This document shows, piece by piece, positions 57,337 through 64,000 of a stretch of DNA of 64,000 nt (the first letter of the stretch is position 1; every line of letters begins with the position of its first letter). The DNA lies in contig NZ_WHUG01000001.1 in the NCBI RefSeq assembly GCF_009380215.1, positions 744,001-808,000 of the forward strand. Direction: 5' to 3'. The stretch comes from Rugamonas aquatica. GTDB taxonomy: Bacteria > Pseudomonadota > Gammaproteobacteria > Burkholderiales > Burkholderiaceae_D. Under the pieces are notes generated by a model, which did no database searches, had not been told where the DNA came from, and was given only the letters and a program-made list of their open reading frames with translations. A program made the position numbers and the translations under genes.

Positions 57337-57492
57337 GGTGTATTCCTTTAGCTTGCTCTGGAGTGTAGATGGCACTACTATTACGGCTCGGAAATTAATG
57401 ACTTTCCGTTAATTTATTATATGCCGAGCAAATCCGTTTGCAAATGACTTTCGCGTCATTAATTTTTAAAATTTTGCTTTGGGCCCTGTTTT

Positions 57493-58335
57493 ATGTCGGT
57501 AGATCACTACGAAAATTTCCCTGTTGCATCAATTTTGCTGCCGAGCCGCTTGCGCCCGGCGGTGGAAGCGATCTACGCCTTCGCCCGCAGCGCCGACGAT
57601 CTGGCCGATGAAGGCGACGCCACGCCCGAGCAGCGCCTGGCCGCGCTGAACGCCTACGAGGCCGCGCTGGCCCGCATCGAAGCCGGCGCCACCGGCCACG
57701 AGCCGATGTTCGAGCGGCTGGCCCAGGTGGTGCGCGCGTATGACCTGCCGCTCAAACCGCTGTACGAGCTGCTGTCGGCGTTCAAACAGGATGTGCTGGT
57801 GAGCCGCTACGCGACCTACGACGCGCTGCTGGACTATTGCGCGCGCTCGGCCAATCCGGTCGGCTTCCTGATGCTGCACCTGTACGGCCAGGCCGACGAG
57901 GAAAACATCCGCGACTCGGACGCCATCTGCACCGCGCTGCAACTGATCAATTTCCTGCAGGACGTGGCGATCGACATCCACAAGGAGCGCATCTACATTC
58001 CGCTGGAGGATCTGAACCGTTACGCGATCTCGCCGGCGGCGCTGGACCACGCCAGCGCCCGCCCCCGCTGGCGTTCGATGATGAAGTTCGAGGTGGACCG
58101 CGCCCGCGCGCTGATGCTGAGCGGCGCGCCGCTAGCGCTGCGGCTCAAGGGCCGCATTGGTTTCGAGCTGCGCATGGTGGTGCAAGGCGGGCTGCGCATC
58201 CTCGATGCGATCGAGGCCGCAGAGTACGACGTCTTCCTGCACCGCCCCAAGTTGAACAAGCGCGACTGGCTGGCCATCTTCTGGGCCGCCGTACGCATGA
58301 AAAAGCAGATGAAAGCGGTATTCAGCGCCGCCTGA
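57493..58335 (+). CDS. hpnC: hydroxysqualene synthase HpnC
   Basis: 280 residues of the squalene/phytoene synthase family. Two aspartate-rich motifs are present: SADDLADEGD (about residues 33-42) and NFLQDVAIDIHKERIYIP (about 152-169). In the HpnCDE route, HpnD makes presqualene diphosphate, HpnC converts it to hydroxysqualene, and HpnE reduces that to squalene. The short ASILLPSRLRPAVEAIYAFAR opening and DLADE form match HpnC. It is separated from hpnD by three small genes. No squalene-hopene cyclase gene is in the window. Confidence 0.9.
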   Translation: MSVDHYENFPVASILLPSRLRPAVEAIYAFARSADDLADEGDATPEQRLAALNAYEAALARIEAGATGHEPMFERLAQVVRAYDLPLKPLYELLSAFKQDVLVSRYATYDALLDYCARSANPVGFLMLHLYGQADEENIRDSDAICTALQLINFLQDVAIDIHKERIYIPLEDLNRYAISPAALDHASARPRWRSMMKFEVDRARALMLSGAPLALRLKGRIGFELRMVVQGGLRILDAIEAAEYDVFLHRPKLNKRDWLAIFWAAVRMKKQMKAVFSAA

Positions 58336-58429
58336 GGCAGAGATAGAATAGCCGCGCACGATTAAATCGTTGCCTCTGCACAATTCCATCACGCCGTGCT
58401 ACCTTCGCAGAAAATGGAGAGGTGGCATC

Positions 58430-58627
58430 ATGGAAACGATAGACCGGTCGTCGCGACCGGATTTGGAAACATCAAAGGTGGTGGAATTGGGCGTCAACCT
58501 GCTGCAGAGCCGGGGCCGCGCTTTTGCGTCGGAGTTTTTGGTACGCAGGAATATTCCGTTCAGCGTCATCGTCCGCGTGTTGTCGGACCCGCCGGGACAC
58601 CGCCGCGCCGGCAGCCTAAGGCGCTAG
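58430..58627 (+). CDS. small uncharacterised 65-residue protein
   Basis: A short frame starting at the ATG after GGAGAGGTGGCATC. The product is charged (pattern SSRPDLETSKVVELGVNLL) and then basic, with GRAFASEFLVRRNIPF and VRVLSDPPGHRR. There is no signal peptide or membrane helix, and no recognised family. The stop lies inside the convergent lipoprotein gene (12-bp overlap). It is same-strand and 94 bp downstream of hpnC. The ribosome site and good codon composition support it, but it could be a decoy frame. Confidence 0.5.
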   Translation: METIDRSSRPDLETSKVVELGVNLLQSRGRAFASEFLVRRNIPFSVIVRVLSDPPGHRRAGSLRR

Positions 58628-58954
58628 CGCCGCATTGGCGCCCAGCGGCGCCGGCGGCGTGTGCGATTGCTTCAGCACCGAATCGCGCAGCGCGGCCGCG
58701 TCCGTCACTGAGATCGCCGTCTGGCAATTCACCCACTCATTGGACATCTGCCATTCCTGATAGTCGCGCGCGCTCAGCCGGCGCTGTTCCTGCTCATTGA
58801 GCTGGTTGCAGCGGTTAGCCACCTGCGTGGCCTCCTGCAAATGCTTGGCGTAGTACGTCGCGGACTTCATCTGCACGTCGATTTCCGCCGGCGCGCGCCC
58901 GCATCCCCACAAGGCGGGGGCAAGCATCAGAACAGCGGCATACGAAGGCTTCAT
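58616..58954 (-). CDS. EexN-like small lipoprotein
   Basis: 112 residues from the ATG nine bases after GGAG. The signal peptide ends in a lipobox (LAPALWGC, Cys about residue 18). The mature part, with SATYYAKHLQE, a spaced Cys pair (RCNQ and NCQTA) and helical, charged spacing, resembles EexN-family lipoproteins, which were first noted for plasmid entry exclusion but also occur in chromosomes without conjugation genes. No conjugation genes are nearby. It lies between hpnC and hpnD on the opposite strand, so it is probably independent of squalene synthesis. Confidence 0.65.
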   Translation of the reverse strand: MKPSYAAVLMLAPALWGCGRAPAEIDVQMKSATYYAKHLQEATQVANRCNQLNEQEQRRLSARDYQEWQMSNEWVNCQTAISVTDAAALRDSVLKQSHTPPAPLGANAALAP

Positions 58955-59011
58955 ACAGATCATCTCCAGGGAAACGTAACATATTGTATCCTTGATGATG
59001 AGTTTCCGTCA

Positions 59012-59422
59012 TTACGGTTGCGCCGGAGCACCTTTCAGCTCGACTACATTGCCTTCCGGATCGGTGAGATAGATCGACGGCCCCTCGCCTTCCGCCCCGT
59101 AGCGGGACTCCACCTGGCCGGCCGTCACCCCGTGCGCCGCCAGATGGGAGCGGATCGCCGCCTCGTCGAACGGTTCCACGCGCAGGCAGAAGTGGTCCAT
59201 ATTGCGGCCGCCGGCGCCGGGCGCCGCCCCGCCCATGCTGCCCAGCTTGCCGTCGACCGGCACCAGATCTATCAACGAACTGCCGGCGCGCAGTTGCACC
59301 AGCCCGATGGCATCCTGCCGCCGCTCGACCGTACAGCCCAGCGCGCCGCAGTAAAAAGCCAGCATGCGCTCCAGATCGACGATGCGCAGCACCAGATGGT
59401 CAATTTCACGAATACGTATCAT
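59012..59422 (-). CDS. VOC family protein (glyoxalase/dioxygenase superfamily)
   Basis: 136 residues from the ATG after GGAGGAGGGATGC; a longer frame is not family-like. The vicinal-oxygen-chelate fold is shown by IREIDHLVLRIVDLERMLAFY (metal-binding His in DHLVL), MDHFCLRVEPFD (second His) and IYLTDPEGNVVELKG (Glu near the end). The candidate metal ligands are His, His and Glu. Substrate is unknown; family members include glyoxalase I, fosfomycin-resistance enzymes and extradiol dioxygenases. It is on the opposite strand to the hpn genes and divergent from hpnD. Confidence 0.85.
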   Translation of the reverse strand: MIRIREIDHLVLRIVDLERMLAFYCGALGCTVERRQDAIGLVQLRAGSSLIDLVPVDGKLGSMGGAAPGAGGRNMDHFCLRVEPFDEAAIRSHLAAHGVTAGQVESRYGAEGEGPSIYLTDPEGNVVELKGAPAQP

Positions 59423-59510
59423 GCATCCCTCCTCCATATCGACTCTAGCCCACATTGTGACACTTAACCTATAGAATAGCGGCTTCGATGTCATCCTTGC
59501 TTTTTTATCC

Positions 59511-60344
59511 ATGTCTCCCGACGACTACTGCCAGCAAAAGACCGCCCAGAGCGGCTCCAGTTTCTACTACAGCTTCCTGTTCCTGCCGCCGGAGCGTCGC
59601 CGTGCCATCACCGCCCTGTATGCCTTTTGCCGCGAAGTCGACGACACCGTGGACGAGTGCACGGACGAATCGATCGCCCGCATCAAGCTGGCCTGGTGGC
59701 GCAAGGAAATCGCCAATATGTACGAAGGCCAGCAGACCCACCCGGTAACGCAGGCATTGCAGCCGCACCTGGCGCCGTACAACTTGCAACAGCAGCACCT
59801 GCAAGCCATCATCGACGGCATGGAAATGGATCTGAACCAGACCCGCTACCTCGACTACACGGCACTGAGCAAGTACTGCTGGCACGTGGCCAGCGTGGTG
59901 GGCATCCTGTCGGCCAGCATCTTCGGCGCGACCAAGCAGGAGACGCTGCAGTACGCGGAAAAACTAGGCCACGCCTTCCAGCTGACCAACATCATCCGCG
60001 ACGTCGGCGAAGATGCGCGCAAGGGTCGCATCTACCTGCCGGTCAACGAGCTGCAGCAGTTCAACGTCACCGCCGCCGACCTGCTCAACGCGCGTCACAC
60101 CGAGAACTTCGAAAAGCTGATGGCTTTCCAGGCCGCCCGCGCGCAAAAGGTCTACGACGAAGCGTTCGCACTGCTGCCGAAGGAAGACCGCCGCGCGCAG
60201 CGCCCTGGCCTGATGATGTCCGCCATCTACCGCACGCTGCTGACCGAGGTGGAGGCCGACGGCTTCCACGTGCTCACCCAGCGCATCTCGCTGACGCCTA
60301 TCCGCAAGCTCTGGCTGGCGTGGAAGACCTACATTCGTGGCTGA
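59511..60344 (+). CDS. hpnD: presqualene diphosphate synthase HpnD
   Basis: 277 residues. The family's two aspartate-rich motifs are CREVDDTVDECTDE (about residues 44-57) and NIIRDVGEDARKGRIYLPVNE (about 163-183). It opens SGSSFYYSFLFLPPERRRAITALYAF. The enzyme joins two farnesyl diphosphates to presqualene diphosphate. It overlaps hpnE by eight bases, so HpnD and HpnE are co-translated. hpnC is 1.2 kb upstream rather than directly adjacent. Confidence 0.93.
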   Translation: MSPDDYCQQKTAQSGSSFYYSFLFLPPERRRAITALYAFCREVDDTVDECTDESIARIKLAWWRKEIANMYEGQQTHPVTQALQPHLAPYNLQQQHLQAIIDGMEMDLNQTRYLDYTALSKYCWHVASVVGILSASIFGATKQETLQYAEKLGHAFQLTNIIRDVGEDARKGRIYLPVNELQQFNVTAADLLNARHTENFEKLMAFQAARAQKVYDEAFALLPKEDRRAQRPGLMMSAIYRTLLTEVEADGFHVLTQRISLTPIRKLWLAWKTYIRG

Positions 60345-61743
60345 GCAAGTGCAGGACAAGCGCGCCGGCAAATGTGAACCGGGACTGACTTCGCGTTCGG
60401 TCGCGGTGATCGGCGGCGGCTGGGCCGGTTGCGCGGCGGCCGTCGAGCTGGCGCGGGCCGGCTACAAGGTCACGCTGTTCGAAGCGGCGCGCACACTGGG
60501 CGGCCGCGCACGCCGCATCGAGACCGACCAACGGCACTTGGACAATGGCCAGCACATCCTGCTGGGCGCCTACAGCGCAACCCTGCGGCTGATGAAGCTG
60601 GCCGGCGTCGACCGCGACCAAGCCTTGCTGTCGCTGCCGCTGCAAATGCGCTACCCGCCCGGCACCGGCGGCATGGATTTCCTGGCGCCGCGCCTGCCCG
60701 CGCCGCTGCATCTGGCGCTGGCGCTGCTGCGCGCGCAAGGCCTGGAGCGCGCCGATAAACTCAGCCTGGCGCGCTTCTCCACCACCGCGCGCTGGATGGG
60801 CTGGCGCCTGCATACCGATTGCACCGTCTCCGAACTGCTGGAACGCTTCGACCAGACCCCGCGCCTGATCCAGCTGATGTGGCGCCCGCTATGCCTGGCC
60901 GCGCTGAACACGCCGCCGGAGCGCGCCTCCGCGCAGATCTTCCTCAACGTGCTGCGCGACAGCCTGGGCGCCAAACGCAGCGCCTCGGACATGCTGCTGC
61001 CGCGCGCCGACCTGTCGGCCCTGCTGCCCGAGGCGGCGGGCGCGCTTGTCGAAGCGCACGGCGGCTCGATCCGCACCGGCGCCAAGGTGCGCGCACTGCG
61101 CTCCATCGAAGGCCGCCTGTGGCAGCTCGACATCAGCGGCGCGGCCGTGGGCGGCAACTGGAGTACCTATTTCAGCGGCGTGGTGCTGGCCACCGGCGCC
61201 AGCCAGGCGGCCGCTCTGCTGCACGAGATACCGGATTGCGACACCAGCACCGTCTGCAGCCAGCTGATCGCCTTCGAATCGGAAGCCATCACCACCTGCT
61301 ACCTGCAATACGATACGGCCACGCGGCTGGACCTGCCTTTCTTCGCCCTGCTGGACGACCCGGACAACCACCAATGGGGCCAGTTCGTGTTCGACCGCGG
61401 CCAGCTGGACGCCGGCCAGGCCGGTTTGCTGGCGGTGGTCATCAGCGCCTCCGGCAGCGCCGCCGCTCAAAGCCAGGACTTGCTGGCTGAAGCGGTCGCG
61501 GTCCAGCTGGCGGTGGCCTTCCAGCGCCCGGAGCTGGGGCGCCCGCAGTGGTTCAAGGTCATCACCGAAAAGCGCGCCACCTACGCCTGCACGCCGGGGC
61601 TGCTCCGTCCGTCCAACGACAGCGGCCTGCCCGGCCTGGCCATCGCCGGCGACTACACCGCCGGTGACTACCCGGCCACGCTGGAATCGGCGGTCCGCAG
61701 CGGCGTCGCCGCAGCAGCGCTGCTCAAGGGAGCTACCATCTAG
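60337..61743 (+). CDS. hpnE: hydroxysqualene dehydroxylase HpnE
   Basis: 468 residues with a GTG start overlapping hpnD. The FAD-binding Rossmann motif VIGGGWAGCAAAVELARAG (about residues 24-42) is followed by FEAARTLGGRARR. The C-terminal FAD contact is GDYTAGDYPATLESAVRSG (about 440-458), as in phytoene-desaturase-like flavoproteins. HpnE reduces hydroxysqualene to squalene, completing the HpnCDE route. Downstream is a 116-bp spacer without a clear terminator. Confidence 0.93.
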   Translation: MAEQVQDKRAGKCEPGLTSRSVAVIGGGWAGCAAAVELARAGYKVTLFEAARTLGGRARRIETDQRHLDNGQHILLGAYSATLRLMKLAGVDRDQALLSLPLQMRYPPGTGGMDFLAPRLPAPLHLALALLRAQGLERADKLSLARFSTTARWMGWRLHTDCTVSELLERFDQTPRLIQLMWRPLCLAALNTPPERASAQIFLNVLRDSLGAKRSASDMLLPRADLSALLPEAAGALVEAHGGSIRTGAKVRALRSIEGRLWQLDISGAAVGGNWSTYFSGVVLATGASQAAALLHEIPDCDTSTVCSQLIAFESEAITTCYLQYDTATRLDLPFFALLDDPDNHQWGQFVFDRGQLDAGQAGLLAVVISASGSAAAQSQDLLAEAVAVQLAVAFQRPELGRPQWFKVITEKRATYACTPGLLRPSNDSGLPGLAIAGDYTAGDYPATLESAVRSGVAAAALLKGATI

Positions 61744-61859
61744 TCCCCCGTTTTTGTCGCCTGCTCCGCTATTTATGCAGCCTGTCACATGCCGATGGCA
61801 TCCGGGCGAGCGCTTGCGTACAGTAGCATCATCGACAAAAGACAATAATTGGAATCAAC

Positions 61860-61997
61860 ATGAACCTCGCCCTCAGCCTGAAAACCCTCGCCCTGGTCGC
61901 CTTTGTTGCGGCCAGCACGGTCGCCATCGTGCAGACCAAGCCGGTGGCGGAGAGCGCGATGGCTGTGGCTCACAACAGCGCAACATTAGGTATTTGA
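61860..61997 (+). CDS. small 45-residue putative secreted or membrane peptide
   Basis: The frame begins MNLALSLKTLALVAFVAASTVA, a textbook signal peptide or membrane segment, then IVQTKPVAESAMAVAHNSAT. A weak ribosome element (GGAATCAAC) precedes it. The stop codon is four bases before the DUF1700 start, consistent with translational coupling. It may be a small secreted peptide or membrane microprotein of the DUF1700-DUF2807 unit. I do not recognise it. Confidence 0.6.
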   Translation: MNLALSLKTLALVAFVAASTVAIVQTKPVAESAMAVAHNSATLGI

Positions 61998-62001
61998 TAT
62001 C

Positions 62002-62802
62002 ATGAACAAGCAGGCATACCTCGACGCGCTCAAACAGGCCATGCAGGGACTGCCCCCGGAAACGGTGGCCAAGACCCTGGCCTACTACGAGCAGCGCTTC
62101 ATCGACGGCCTGGTGGCCGGCCGCAGCGAGGCTGAGGTCTACAAGGAACTCGACGAGCCGCGCAAAGTGGCCATGACGCTGCGCGCCAACGTCCACCTGA
62201 ACGCCTTCGAACAGAAGAAAACCCCGGTCAACCTGGCCCGCGTGATGGTCTCCTTCATCGGCCTGGCGATCTTCAACCTCTTCATGGTGATCCCGGCGAT
62301 GGTGTACGCCTCGCTGCTGGCCGCCGTCTACATCAGCGCCTTCGGCTTCTACATCGGCGGCGTGGCCCTGGTGGCGAGCGGCCTGTCTGGCCAGAACGAA
62401 CTGGCGCTGGAAGGCCCGCTGCGTCACGTGATGGAGTTCACCAACGCCCACTTCGACTCGCCGGAGCAGCAACAGGAGACCGAAGGCTGGCGCATGGCGA
62501 TCAACAGCATGGGCGTCCAGATCAACAAGGAGCCGGATGCCCAGGACAACAGCAGCTCCGGCGACGAAAACCTGAGCCGCAGCGGACGCCTGCTGAACCG
62601 CGCCGAGGCGGTGGCCACCGGCGACCTGCGCATCACCACGGATTTCGACAGCGGCGCCCGCACCAGCCAGTCGCTGATCGGCTTCGGCCTGATACTGGGC
62701 GGGATAGGCCTGTGCCTGATCAGCATCGTCGCCACCCGCTACACCATGATCGGCCTGCGAAGGTATATCGCAATGAATGTGTCCCTGCTTCGCGGACGCT
62801 AA
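62002..62802 (+). CDS. DUF1700 (HAAS) domain-containing membrane protein
   Basis: 266 residues. The N-terminal HAAS-type helix (NKQAYLDALKQAMQGLPPETVAKTLAYYEQ) is the DUF1700 signature. Two membrane segments lie near residues 82-130 and one near 225-245. A hydrophilic region with QDNSSSGDENLSRSG separates them. In Gram-positive bacteria DUF1700 proteins accompany PadR regulators and DUF4097 adhesin-like proteins and affect envelope stress or folding. No PadR gene is next to this one. It is followed after six bases by a DUF2807 protein. Confidence 0.85.
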   Translation: MNKQAYLDALKQAMQGLPPETVAKTLAYYEQRFIDGLVAGRSEAEVYKELDEPRKVAMTLRANVHLNAFEQKKTPVNLARVMVSFIGLAIFNLFMVIPAMVYASLLAAVYISAFGFYIGGVALVASGLSGQNELALEGPLRHVMEFTNAHFDSPEQQQETEGWRMAINSMGVQINKEPDAQDNSSSGDENLSRSGRLLNRAEAVATGDLRITTDFDSGARTSQSLIGFGLILGGIGLCLISIVATRYTMIGLRRYIAMNVSLLRGR

Positions 62803-62808
62803 GGAGTC

Positions 62809-63621
62809 ATGAACATGCGCGCTTTATTAAAAATCGGTACCAGCCTGCTGCTGCTGTCCTTCGTCCTGATCGGCATCAGCTACAGCATGCTCAAGGCCTA
62901 CGGCAGCACCAGCCCGACCAGTTCGGCCGGGCGTTCACTGGGCAGCGAGACCCGCAAGATTGACGCCATGGCCACTGCCATTGAACTCAGCGGCCCGATA
63001 GACCTGATCCTGATCCAGGGCCCCGTCGCCTCGCTGAAGGTACGCGGCGAACAGCGCTCGCTGGCCAATATCGAGACCATCCAGGATGGCCGCGACCTGC
63101 ACATCGGCACCAAGGGCATGCTGCTCAATCCGCGCCATCCGCTGCAGGTGGAACTGATACTGCCGCAGCTGGAAGAGCTGGTGGTACGCAGCAGTGGCGA
63201 CACCAAGGTCTCCGGCTTCACCGGCGACAAGCTGGAATTGCAACTGCATGGCTCGGGCAATGTGAACTTCACCGGCCGCTATCGCGAGCTGACCGCCAGC
63301 GCCCACGGCAGCGGCCATCTGAACCTGAATGCGGGCAGCAGCGAGGATGTGGAACTGGAGATGGTGGGTTCGGGCCAGATCACTTCGTCGGGCAGCTGCA
63401 AAACACTGACTGCGGAGCTGACCGGCTCCGGCGACCTCGATGCGCGCCACTTGGCGTCGGAAAAAGTGACGGTCAACCTGAAGGGCTCGGGCACCAGCCA
63501 GGTCTTCGCCAAGCACTCGGCCGACCTGACCCTGCGCGGCAGCGGCGATATCCGCGTGATGGGCAACCCAGACAACCGCAACGTCAGCCGCACCGGTTCG
63601 GGCGACGTGACCTGGGAATAA
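62809..63621 (+). CDS. DUF2807 (putative adhesin/GIN) domain protein
   Basis: 270 residues. The start follows AAGGAGTC. An N-terminal membrane/signal helix (SLLLLSFVLIGISYSML) is followed by a DUF2807 head domain and a beta-helix-like region. GSG or SSG turns recur about every 20 residues (SSGDTKVSG, HGSGNVNF, HGSGHLNL, GSGQITS, GSGDLDA, GSGTSQV, GSGDIRV, GSGDVTW). Such repeats form a right-handed beta-solenoid. It is probably an envelope-anchored, outward-facing protein acting with the upstream DUF1700 protein. Adhesin function is a family label, not proven. Confidence 0.88.
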   Translation: MNMRALLKIGTSLLLLSFVLIGISYSMLKAYGSTSPTSSAGRSLGSETRKIDAMATAIELSGPIDLILIQGPVASLKVRGEQRSLANIETIQDGRDLHIGTKGMLLNPRHPLQVELILPQLEELVVRSSGDTKVSGFTGDKLELQLHGSGNVNFTGRYRELTASAHGSGHLNLNAGSSEDVELEMVGSGQITSSGSCKTLTAELTGSGDLDARHLASEKVTVNLKGSGTSQVFAKHSADLTLRGSGDIRVMGNPDNRNVSRTGSGDVTWE

Positions 63622-63625
63622 CGAT

Positions 63626-64000
63626 CTAGCTGCGCGCCAGCCAGGCCAGGACATCGCGTCCTGCCGCTTGGCCGCTGGCCAGGCAAGCCGTCAGCAGATA
63701 GCCGCCGGTTGGTGCTTCCCAGTCGACCATCTCGCCCGCCACGAACACGCCCGGCGCGGATTTCAACATCGTTCCTTCCAACGCATCCCAACGCACGCCG
63801 CCAGCGCTGCTGATCGCTTCGTCGATCGGGCGTGGACGCAGCAGCCGCACCGGCAGATGCTTGATCGCCCGCGCCAGCTGATCCTCGTCCGCGTATTGGT
63901 CCTTGCTCAGGCATTCGCGCAGCAGGCCGGCCTTCACGCCCTTGATACCCAAACGGCTTTGCAGATGGCTGGCCATCGAGCGCGCGCCGCGTGGTCGCGC
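63626..64000 (-). CDS. NAD(P)/FAD-dependent oxidoreductase, TIGR03862-like (partial)
   Basis: Only the C-terminal part is present; the frame continues beyond the window end, so the ATG at 63976 is unlikely to be the true start. The visible part has RPRPIDEAISSAGGVRWDALE, then GVFVAGEMVDWEAPTGGYLLTACLASGQAAG, the FAD-contacting C-terminus of the HI0933/BaiN-like flavoproteins. The fold is a two-dinucleotide-binding-domain flavoprotein; the substrate is unknown. It converges on the DUF2807 gene with a 4-bp gap. Confidence 0.85.
   Translation of the reverse strand, partial: ARPRGARSMASHLQSRLGIKGVKAGLLRECLSKDQYADEDQLARAIKHLPVRLLRPRPIDEAISSAGGVRWDALEGTMLKSAPGVFVAGEMVDWEAPTGGYLLTACLASGQAAGRDVLAWLARS

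Noticed and set aside
58616..58954. Conjugative-plasmid remnant
   Set aside because: Only the EexN-like lipoprotein hints at it; no transfer, replication or partition genes lie nearby.

Overview
The window is ordinary chromosome of a high-GC betaproteobacterium, most likely an Oxalobacteraceae member of the Massilia/Duganella/Pseudoduganella group. This is inferred from gene content: a tig-clpP-clpX-lon-hupB block, three scattered PEP-CTERM proteins, hpnCDE squalene genes, a soluble chemoreceptor cluster, and high third-position GC that throws long antisense shadow frames. No phage, insertion sequence, plasmid or CRISPR signature was seen.

Layout. 1-9.3 kb: fatty-acid oxidation (SDR, Dabb protein, acyl-CoA dehydrogenase, thiolase, FadB/FadJ-type bifunctional enzyme) with an MFS carrier and a PEP-CTERM protein; the thiolase and the bifunctional enzyme share a putative operator. 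9.6-14.3 kb: a chemosensory operon (dual-PAS soluble receptor, CheR, CheD, triple-CheW protein) without CheA or CheB. 14.3-18.7 kb: DUF4197 protein, a MarR regulator/DHA2 efflux pair with a clear promoter-operator, and an acyl-CoA ligase. 18.8-26 kb: selO, msrB, yciB, bolA, two tandem periplasmic parvulins, an AlkD-like glycosylase overlapping an AraC regulator tail-to-tail, and an unknown membrane protein. 26-32 kb: purL and a receiver-TPR protein with an altered phosphoacceptor. 32-42 kb: fused 5-oxoprolinase with GNAT, bifunctional NAD(P)HX repair enzyme, S41-like peptidase with an in-frame 24-bp triple repeat, YbbA-like ATPase divergent from tesA, and mnmH. 42-53 kb: two PEP-CTERM proteins, ppiD, three tRNAs, hupB, lon, clpX, clpP, tig and tRNA-Leu, all on the minus strand. 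53-57 kb: an RND efflux pair. 57-62 kb: hpnC, then small genes, then hpnD-hpnE (squalene synthesis). 62-64 kb: a small secreted/membrane ORF, DUF1700 and DUF2807 proteins, and a flavoprotein cut by the window edge.

Functionally the window combines acyl-CoA breakdown, protein quality control (Tig, ClpXP, Lon, PpiD, two parvulins), metabolite repair (5-oxoprolinase, NAD(P)HX repair, MsrB) and envelope functions. No clearly new multi-gene defence or mobile system was found. The best leads are the Glu-for-Asp receiver, the probable non-ATG start of selO, the shared fad operator, the hopanoid-locus insertion carrying an EexN-like lipoprotein, and several unannotated small proteins.
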